DNA of 6,752 bases. Source: an uncultured Gemmatimonadota bacterium (lineage in GTDB: Bacteria > Gemmatimonadota > Gemmatimonadetes > Gemmatimonadales > Gemmatimonadaceae). Position numbers and translations under genes: made by a program. The notes under the pieces are model-generated. The model searched no databases. It was not told the DNA's origin and saw only the letters and a list, made by a program, of their open reading frames with translations. Below, piece by piece: positions 1-4,640 of this stretch; position 1 is the first letter of the stretch; each line of letters starts with the position of its first letter. The DNA lies in NCBI GenBank assembly GCA_946478895.1, contig CAMLDY010000124.1, positions 1 through 6,752 of the forward strand, in the 5' to 3' direction.

Positions 1-1866
1 GTCAATCAGGCGCGCACCGCCGGCAACTACGGCTGGCCGTACTTCGTTGGCAACAACTACGCGTACAACAAGGTGACGTGGGTTGATTCCGCGCACGTCA
101 TTGCCGGCGACAAGTTCGATCCGGCGCATCCGGTGAATCGCTCGCCCAACAACACCGGTCTCAACGATCTGCCGCCCGCGCGCCCGGCTTTCATCTGGTA
201 TCCGTACGCGGCGTCTCCCGATTTTCCCATCGTCGGTTCCGGGGGACGCGCCGCTGCTGCCGGTCCGGTGTTCCATCGCGACGATTTCCGCGGTGCCGAG
301 CGGCCGTTCCCGCAGTACTACGACGGCAAGCTTTTCATATACGAGTTCATGCGCCATTGGGTGATGGCGGTGACGATGGCGCCGAACGGCGACTTCGTCT
401 CGATGGAGCGCTTCATGCCGAACGCCAAGTTCAGTGCGCCGATCGAGATGGAATTCGCGCCCAACGGCGACATGTACCTGCTCGAGTACGGCACGGCGTG
501 GTTCCAGGGCAATCCCGACGCGCGCCTGGTGCGCGTCGAGTACAATGCCGGCAATCGGAAGCCGATCGTCGCCGCTGCCGTCGATCAACACGCCGGCGCG
601 CTTCCGCTGCGCGTCAAGCTCAGCTCCGCGGGCACCCTCGATCTCGACGAAGATTCCCTGCGTTACGCGTGGACCATCACCGATCGGAACGGACGCGTCG
701 TGCGCAGACTCAACGGCGCCAATCCATCGTTTACCATCACTCAGCCGGGCACCTACACCGCTTCGCTCACCGCGACGGACCCCCACGGCGCGAGCGCGAC
801 GGCAAGGGTCCCGATCGCCGCCGGCAACGAGCCGCCGACCGTCGGGGTGAATCTGGTGAGCGGTAATCGCACCTTCTTCTTCCCCGGCGTACCGGTGCGG
901 TATTCCGTGAATGTCACCGATCGTGAGGATGGCTCGCTGGGCAAGGGAATTACGGCGCAGAGCGTCAGCGTCACGACCCAGTTCCTGAAAGAGGGACTTC
1001 CGTCGAGTGGCGTCGCGGCCGCGCACGAGACCGGCAAAGCGCTGATCGAAGGCAGTGATTGCCTCTCGTGCCACCAGTATTACCAGAAGTCGATCGGACC
1101 CGCGTACATCGACGTCGCGCGCAGATATCACGACAGCACGGTGACGGCGCGACTGGCACGCAAGGTCCGCGAGGGTGGCACAGGGGTGTGGGGCAAGGTC
1201 GTGATGCCTGCGCATCCGACCCTGACGGAAGCGCAATCGACGGCGATGGTGAACTACATCCTGAGTCTCGCCGATCAGCAGACGACGGGCGCCTCGCTCC
1301 CGCCGAGCGGAACGTACACGCCGCCCGCGGAATACGCCGCCGCGCCCAAGGGAGCGCTGGTTCTCCGCGCCGAATACACCGATCGCGGCGGCCACGACAT
1401 GCCTGCGATTACGAGAGAGGGCAGTGTCGCGTTGCGCTCGCCAACCGTCGTGGTCGCAGATGGTGAGCTGTCCGAGGGCGTGTCCAAGCAGAATGTCGAG
1501 GGGATGCCGGTCGAGATCACGGTCGTGAACAGGTCCGGTGGATCTGTCGCGTTGAAGCAGCTCGACCTGACCGGCGTTTCGGCGGTGACGCTGATGGCAC
1601 TCGCGCCCAGTCAGTACCACGCGCTCGGCGGCAAGGTTGAAGTACATCTCGACTCGCCGACCGGACCTCTGCTCGGCGAGAGCGAGACGATCCAGCCGAG
1701 CGCGGATGCCCAGGCGCCGCCGTCGCCGCTGCGCGTTGCGCTCACACCGAGGAATGGCGTTCACGACGTGTATCTGGTTTTCAGAAATCCGGCTGCGACC
1801 GGCGATCAATTCCTGTTCGCGGTCATGACGGCCACCTTCGAGAGCGCGGCGTCGGCGTCGCGATGA
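1..1866 (+). CDS. Glucose/sorbosone dehydrogenase-like protein with PKD, cytochrome c and CBM6-like modules (5' end missing)
   Basis: The frame is open from base 1, so the N-terminus lies outside the window; 621 codons are present and end at TGA. Codons 1-180 match the end of a GSDH-type six-bladed propeller (NQARTAGNYGWPYFVGNN at the start, later APNGDMYLLEYGTAW), the fold of soluble PQQ sugar dehydrogenases. Codons about 185-275 form a PKD-like beta domain (DLDEDSLRYAWTITD, then PGTYTASLTATDPHG). Codons about 340-425 are a monohaem cytochrome c, with CLSCH at 1060-1074 and a likely axial Met at 1204-1206. The C-terminal part (GGKVEVHLDSPTG, GVHDVYLVFRNP) resembles a CBM6 carbohydrate-binding module. 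Proteins of this architecture often begin with a ThuA domain, but that part cannot be seen. Likely role: periplasmic or extracellular oxidation of a sugar, with electrons leaving through the fused haem. Substrate and cofactor are inferred. It converges with the lipoprotein gene. Confidence 0.88.
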   Translation, partial: VNQARTAGNYGWPYFVGNNYAYNKVTWVDSAHVIAGDKFDPAHPVNRSPNNTGLNDLPPARPAFIWYPYAASPDFPIVGSGGRAAAAGPVFHRDDFRGAERPFPQYYDGKLFIYEFMRHWVMAVTMAPNGDFVSMERFMPNAKFSAPIEMEFAPNGDMYLLEYGTAWFQGNPDARLVRVEYNAGNRKPIVAAAVDQHAGALPLRVKLSSAGTLDLDEDSLRYAWTITDRNGRVVRRLNGANPSFTITQPGTYTASLTATDPHGASATARVPIAAGNEPPTVGVNLVSGNRTFFFPGVPVRYSVNVTDREDGSLGKGITAQSVSVTTQFLKEGLPSSGVAAAHETGKALIEGSDCLSCHQYYQKSIGPAYIDVARRYHDSTVTARLARKVREGGTGVWGKVVMPAHPTLTEAQSTAMVNYILSLADQQTTGASLPPSGTYTPPAEYAAAPKGALVLRAEYTDRGGHDMPAITREGSVALRSPTVVVADGELSEGVSKQNVEGMPVEITVVNRSGGSVALKQLDLTGVSAVTLMALAPSQYHALGGKVEVHLDSPTGPLLGESETIQPSADAQAPPSPLRVALTPRNGVHDVYLVFRNPAATGDQFLFAVMTATFESAASASR

Positions 1867-1883
1867 CGCCCGCGCTCTAGAAG
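1836..1883. terminator. Hairpin across two convergent stop codons, candidate bidirectional terminator
   Basis: The arms 1836-1853 and 1865-1883 pair as CTTC/GAAG, one mismatch (1840/1879), AGAGCGCG/CGCGCTCT, then GCGTC/GACGC, with a single bulged C at 1870 and an 11-nt loop. That is 17 base pairs, mostly GC. It covers the stop codons of both the plus-strand dehydrogenase (1864-1866) and the minus-strand lipoprotein (1877-1879). No T-run follows on either strand, so classical rho-independent termination is not shown. It may instead act as a transcript-end stabiliser or a collision barrier. Confidence 0.5.
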
Positions 1884-2698
1884 TAGGAAAAGTCGGAACG
1901 CAGCTGCAGCGTCTGTCCTGCCTTCGGCGCGTTGGTGTAGGTCAGCGCGCCGATCTTGGTGAGCGGCTTGTTGCCGGCGTCGTAGGTGTAGGTGTAGTCG
2001 ATGGAATAGTTGTCGCCGGTGCCGAGGTGGAGCACCCGCGTCGGATTGCCTTTCTGAAGCACTACGCCCGGTAACAGCACGAGGTTGTCGAAGAACTCGT
2101 CGTGCAGCAGGCTGAACGCGTCGACGTTGACCTTGTCGTCGTAGTTCTCGAACAGATCGACGAAAGTCGCTTCGGTCTGGAATCCGGGCACCGCCGGAAA
2201 ATGCTCGCCGAGCTCCAACAGATTGCCGTTCGCGTCATAGATCATCGAAAAGATCTTGTCCATAACGAACGCATCGTTGAGGATGCGCTCGCGCTTGAGC
2301 AGCACCAGCTGAGCGCCCTCGTAGCCGAGCGAGATGCGGGTGAAGGTGACCCCATCCGCATCGATGTAGTTGACGTTACTGATGTGGCCGGCGTCGTCGT
2401 AGAGGTACTGCACGCGGTCCTTGTTTCCGACGGCGTCGTTTCGCAGCTCGCTGAGCCGGTCACCGTCGTACACCGCGGTGTACACCCGGAAGCCCGATGC
2501 AAACTCTACCCTGGCAACTCGGCCGTTCGCGTCGTAATCGAACTTATAGAACGGCGACGGCAGCAGCGGGATGTTGATTTCCTTCAGCAGCGCCGTCGGC
2601 GGCGGTGGAGGTGGCGGCGGCGGTGGCGTCGTGATTCTCGAGTCACCGCCACAGGCACTCAGGGCCGCGGCAATTGCGAATGCGATGTATTTGCGCAT
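1877..2698 (-). CDS. Lipoprotein with polyproline linker and YD-type repeats
   Basis: A 273-residue protein. The N-terminus MRKYIAFAIAAALSAC is a short lipoprotein signal with lipobox LSAC, so Cys16 should be acylated and the protein held at a membrane, probably the outer one. After GGDSRITT come ten prolines (residues 25-34, codons 2597-2626) acting as a stiff spacer. The body has recurrent YD motifs typical of RHS/YD or DUF4595-like beta proteins: FDYDANGRV (53-61), YLYDDAGHI (98-106), MIYDANGNL (152-160) and YTYDAGNKP (237-245). It ends in the aromatic-rich strand SDFSYF. No catalytic motif is visible and the function is unknown. The ATG at 2696-2698 gives a complete signal peptide, but no clear Shine-Dalgarno stands in front of it. 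It is far too short to be an RHS toxin. Confidence 0.85.
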   Translation of the reverse strand: MRKYIAFAIAAALSACGGDSRITTPPPPPPPPPPTALLKEINIPLLPSPFYKFDYDANGRVARVEFASGFRVYTAVYDGDRLSELRNDAVGNKDRVQYLYDDAGHISNVNYIDADGVTFTRISLGYEGAQLVLLKRERILNDAFVMDKIFSMIYDANGNLLELGEHFPAVPGFQTEATFVDLFENYDDKVNVDAFSLLHDEFFDNLVLLPGVVLQKGNPTRVLHLGTGDNYSIDYTYTYDAGNKPLTKIGALTYTNAPKAGQTLQLRSDFSYF

Positions 2699-2829
2699 GA
2701 TGGTAGGGTCGGTCGTGAGGACCTACGATACCGGCGCGCGCGCGGGGGGAGTATCGGTGCGGACGGGCGGCCCCTGTAAGGACTGAAGAGAGTGTGGTGT
2801 AGGTTAGAGTCCTACAAGTTCTATGTGCT
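2699..2829 (-). other. Upstream leader of the lipoprotein gene
   Basis: No gene is seen here. Read on the minus strand towards the lipoprotein start it contains a 6-bp stem with a 7-nt loop (2798-2803 with 2811-2816, TGTAGG/CCTACA) and an alternating GC tract (GGCGCGCGCGCGG, 2733-2745). The tract is framed by CGATAC (2726-2731) and GTATCG (2751-2756), which can pair. The promoter presumably lies here, but I cannot support any particular -35/-10 pair. The 20 bases before the ATG lack an AGGAG-like site. Confidence 0.4.
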
Positions 2830-2958
2830 AAAGAAGACTACCAGCTTGGGGCTGTGAGCGGAGCGGCTGGCCGCTCTGAGCTCGGTTTTGATTTCTTCAA
2901 CCAAGAGCTCGGAGCTCCTTGCCGCTCCGCCCACCGCTATGAGCTGGTAGTCTTCATT
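2830..2958. repeat. Compound imperfect inverted repeat of about 129 bp (MITE/REP-like)
   Basis: The outer arms GAAGACTACCAGCT (2833-2846) and its exact complement (2942-2955) form 14 perfect pairs, with two more outside after one mismatch. Further in, 2854-2866 pairs with 2922-2934 in 12 of 13 positions. The centre holds GAGCTC twice (2878-2883, 2905-2910), the palindrome GGAGCTCC (2911-2918) and an alternative small hairpin GAGCGG-CTGG-CCGCTC (2861-2876). The element starts 6 bp beyond the esterase stop codon and carries no open frame of note. On the minus strand the outer stem is followed by CTTCTTTAG, so it could also serve as the esterase terminator. No convincing target-site duplication was found. 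Confidence 0.65.
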
Positions 2959-2964
2959 TGCAGT

Positions 2965-4059
2965 TCACCCCGACTCCTTGCAGGAGCCAGCCGCCCGACT
3001 TCGCGCCGGATACGGACAAAGCAGTCGCGTCCGCACAGCCCCGCTGCTCGCATCCCCTTCAGACCTGAATTGCGTCGCGATGACGCCCGTCGGCGCAGCC
3101 CCGGTCTCGACCCATCCCTCGAGCGCCTTCAGCATGCTGTGCTGCCTGTCCGCGGTCGGCCGCAGCCACTGCCCGAAGTCGTTGGGCACGTTGCCGCTGC
3201 CGCAGTGCCCCATCCCGGGCACGAGGTACAGCTGCGCGAACTGATCTACGCGCGGCTTGCCCATCCGCGACACCAGATTCTTGTAGTAGTCGACGCTGCC
3301 CTCGGGATTGTCGGCGCCGCCATGGTAGATGATCAGCTTCCCACCGCGATCGCGAAAGGCGTCGAGCTTCCCCGATACGAAAGTCTGAAACCCGTAGTGG
3401 TACGCCGGTGCACCGGCCATGATACCGTCGTAGTCGGTCGGGTAGCGCTCGGCCTCCATCAATCCCTGCCGGCCACCGTTGGAGCAGCTGGCGAAATAAG
3501 AATGCGCGAGAGGCTGGGTGTAAAACGCGCTGATCATTGTCTTCGCGAGAGTCGTCATCTCATGGATGGCGCGGTAGTCGAAATCAGTCTGCTTCTCCGG
3601 ATGCCCAACGGACCAGCGTGAATCGCGCGCGCCCCCTCCGTGACCCGTATCGGTCGACGCGCCGACGTATCCGCTGTTGATCGCTTCGCCGAGCCTGTAG
3701 TACGCGATCGTACCGCCGAATCCGCCGTTGCCGGCGCCGAGCAGCTTACCGTTCCAACCAGACACGGGCAGCCAGACTTCGGCGCGAATGCGCGAATCGC
3801 GCGACGGCGAAATCGTCGCCTCCACTCGGCAGAACGCGGGAAGATTGTTGAACCCGGTAAAGAATTCCGCCGGCGGCTTCCGTCCCGGCGGCAGATGAAA
3901 TCCGCCGCGTGCTACGACCTGCGCACTCGTGATCGCCGTGTTCTGGACCGGCAGTCGCGCGAGATCCGCGCATGGGTCCGCCGCCTTTGCCGGCGCCGGC
4001 GAGCAAGCGTAAAGGAGCGCGACAACTGACAGTGTCCACGCGCCGAGGATTTTGCTCAT
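2965..4059 (-). CDS. Tannase/feruloyl esterase family protein lacking the lid domain
   Basis: A 364-residue alpha/beta hydrolase. MSKILGAWTLSVVALLYAC begins a signal sequence: cleavage after AKA (residues 24-26) or lipidation at Cys19 are both possible. Family landmarks are in order: FCRVEATI (76-83), WNGKLLGAGNGGFGG (102-116), the nucleophile elbow SCSNGGRQG with Ser193, the acid Asp250 in YHGGAD, and His285 in GMGHCGSG. Cys192 and Cys286 flank Ser and His as in the CS-D-HC motif of tannases and feruloyl esterases, so hydrolysis of phenolic esters is likely. Family members usually have about 500-560 residues. Here the lid between GIMAGAPA (212-219) and DAFRDRGGK (233-241), normally over 100 residues with a calcium site, is reduced to about 13. 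The start at 4059 is chosen because the signal sequence begins there; upstream in-frame codons are charged and unlike the family. The Shine-Dalgarno is weak. The C-terminus after LCPYP is atypical. Confidence 0.82.
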   Translation of the reverse strand: MSKILGAWTLSVVALLYACSPAPAKAADPCADLARLPVQNTAITSAQVVARGGFHLPPGRKPPAEFFTGFNNLPAFCRVEATISPSRDSRIRAEVWLPVSGWNGKLLGAGNGGFGGTIAYYRLGEAINSGYVGASTDTGHGGGARDSRWSVGHPEKQTDFDYRAIHEMTTLAKTMISAFYTQPLAHSYFASCSNGGRQGLMEAERYPTDYDGIMAGAPAYHYGFQTFVSGKLDAFRDRGGKLIIYHGGADNPEGSVDYYKNLVSRMGKPRVDQFAQLYLVPGMGHCGSGNVPNDFGQWLRPTADRQHSMLKALEGWVETGAAPTGVIATQFRSEGDASSGAVRTRLLCPYPARSRAAGSCKESG

Positions 4060-4112
4060 CTCGTGTCGGTCGCCGCTCTCAGTCCATCTCCCTTTCGATG
4101 CGGAGATGCCGT

Positions 4113-4129
4113 CCGGGAGTCGAACCCGA
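4113..4129 (-). repeat. tRNA T-arm-like motif, copy nearer the esterase
   Basis: In minus-strand sense this reads TCGGG-TTCGACT-CCCGG: a 5-bp stem (one G·T) around a canonical TTCRANY T-loop. The 13-base core GGGTTCGACTCCC is identical to the motif at 4156-4172. The bases that follow (ACGGCAT) have no adequate acceptor-strand partner at the right distance, so this is a tRNA-like fragment and not a called tRNA. Confidence 0.5.
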
Positions 4130-4155
4130 AGAGAGCTCCGGCGCCCGTTGACTTC

Positions 4156-4172
4156 GTGGGAGTCGAACCCAC
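4156..4172 (-). repeat. tRNA T-arm-like motif, copy nearer DUF4186
   Basis: In minus-strand sense this reads GTGGG-TTCGACT-CCCAC: a perfect 5-bp stem with a canonical T-loop. The next seven bases (GAAGTCA) have no complementary 5' acceptor strand about 65-80 nt upstream, and no clean D-arm or anticodon arm can be drawn. Its 13-base core matches the copy at 4113-4129 exactly. Confidence 0.5.
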
Positions 4173-4257
4173 TGCGCCGGCCTTCTCCCTGGCGAACCGC
4201 GCCACGGCTTGAGAAACGTAGTACGCTCAGCAAGCGCTCAACGTTCGAGTGAGCCCG

Positions 4258-4620
4258 TTACGCGTCGTCGTGCGCACGGCGAAGCCAGTGTTCGATGACT
4301 CCGACAGCGTAGGCCTGCTCATCTGCGGTGAGCTCTCGTCCCTTTTCGATGTGGTGCCACTTCGCGAGGCAGCCGCGGCAGCAAGTCGCAGTCGCGTGCT
4401 GCGCGACGAACACCGGATGCCCGCGAAAAGGAGTCTGCTTCCCGTCGTTCCGTGGCTCGGCCGGCGCCAATCGGTGCGCGATGAAGTCCGCGGCATGCGC
4501 CAAAACGGTGTCCATCCCTTTGGATTCCAGATATTCCTGCTCCCTCACGCCCAGGCGAAACCGCCGCCGAAACGGCGAGCGCGATAAAGCCGTGAAAACA
4601 TCATCCAGATCTCGCGCCAT
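4258..4620 (-). CDS. DUF4186 domain protein
   Basis: A 120-residue soluble protein with no signal peptide or membrane segment, essentially all one DUF4186 domain. Recognisable stretches are FRLGVREQEYLESKGMDT (21-38), HAADFIAHRLAPA (42-54), NDGKQTPFRGHPVFVAQHAT (58-77), the cysteine cluster CCRGCLAKWH (80-89) and ELTADEQAYAVGVI near the end. The conserved His42, His68, His75, Cys80, Cys81, Cys84 and His89 look like possible metal ligands, but I know of no established biochemical role for the family. The ATG at 4618-4620 is 20 bp after the PQQ dehydrogenase stop, so co-transcription is likely. The ribosome site is weak (GAAG about 4 nt ahead). A cytoplasmic protein paired with an exported dehydrogenase may share only its promoter. 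Confidence 0.88.
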   Translation of the reverse strand: MARDLDDVFTALSRSPFRRRFRLGVREQEYLESKGMDTVLAHAADFIAHRLAPAEPRNDGKQTPFRGHPVFVAQHATATCCRGCLAKWHHIEKGRELTADEQAYAVGVIEHWLRRAHDDA

Positions 4621-4640
4621 TGCTTCGGCCCGGGTGTCAC

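Larger units (their letters stand above)
4060..4257 (-). other. Structured gap between the DUF4186 and esterase genes
   Basis: These 198 bp have no supported gene. They contain two T-arm-like motifs (4113-4129 and 4156-4172) and a 7-bp hairpin (CATCTCC at 4102-4108 with GGAGATG at 4085-4091 in minus-strand sense, 10-nt loop). The hairpin lies about 25 nt before the esterase ATG, in what would be its leader. Just after the DUF4186 stop there is a short GCTCA/TGAGC pairing but no T-run, so no terminator is called. Confidence 0.5.

Noticed and set aside
2597..2626. The GGC/GGT-rich tract as a microsatellite or CRISPR-like repeat
   Set aside because: It is the codon run for ten prolines in frame, uses mixed Pro codons and has no repeat-spacer pattern.
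1877..2698. The YD-repeat protein as an RHS-type toxin
   Set aside because: At 273 residues with only a few YD motifs, it lacks the long repeat shell, the core-associated cleavage motif and a toxin tip. A lipoprotein of DUF4595-like style fits better.
2102..2779. A 225-codon plus-strand frame opposite the lipoprotein
   Set aside because: Its Arg/Trp run is the complement of the polyproline codons and its Val/Glu-rich translation is unlike any family. It is an antisense shadow.
2854..3621. A 255-codon plus-strand frame opposite the esterase
   Set aside because: It begins inside the inverted repeat, shows no domain and is antisense to a well-supported enzyme.
4100..4210. A complete tRNA gene (including Ser- or Sec-like folds) on the minus strand
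   Set aside because: Acceptor, D-arm and anticodon arm cannot be paired together with correct spacing to either T-arm. The best acceptor match (GGAGAAG/CATCTCC) leaves four unpaired bases after the T-stem, so only fragments are claimed.
4060..4233. A 58-residue N-terminal extension of the esterase using an ATG at 4231-4233
   Set aside because: The added residues are Arg/Ser-rich, resemble no family member and would bury the signal sequence that begins at the ATG at 4057-4059. The region also carries the tRNA-like motifs.
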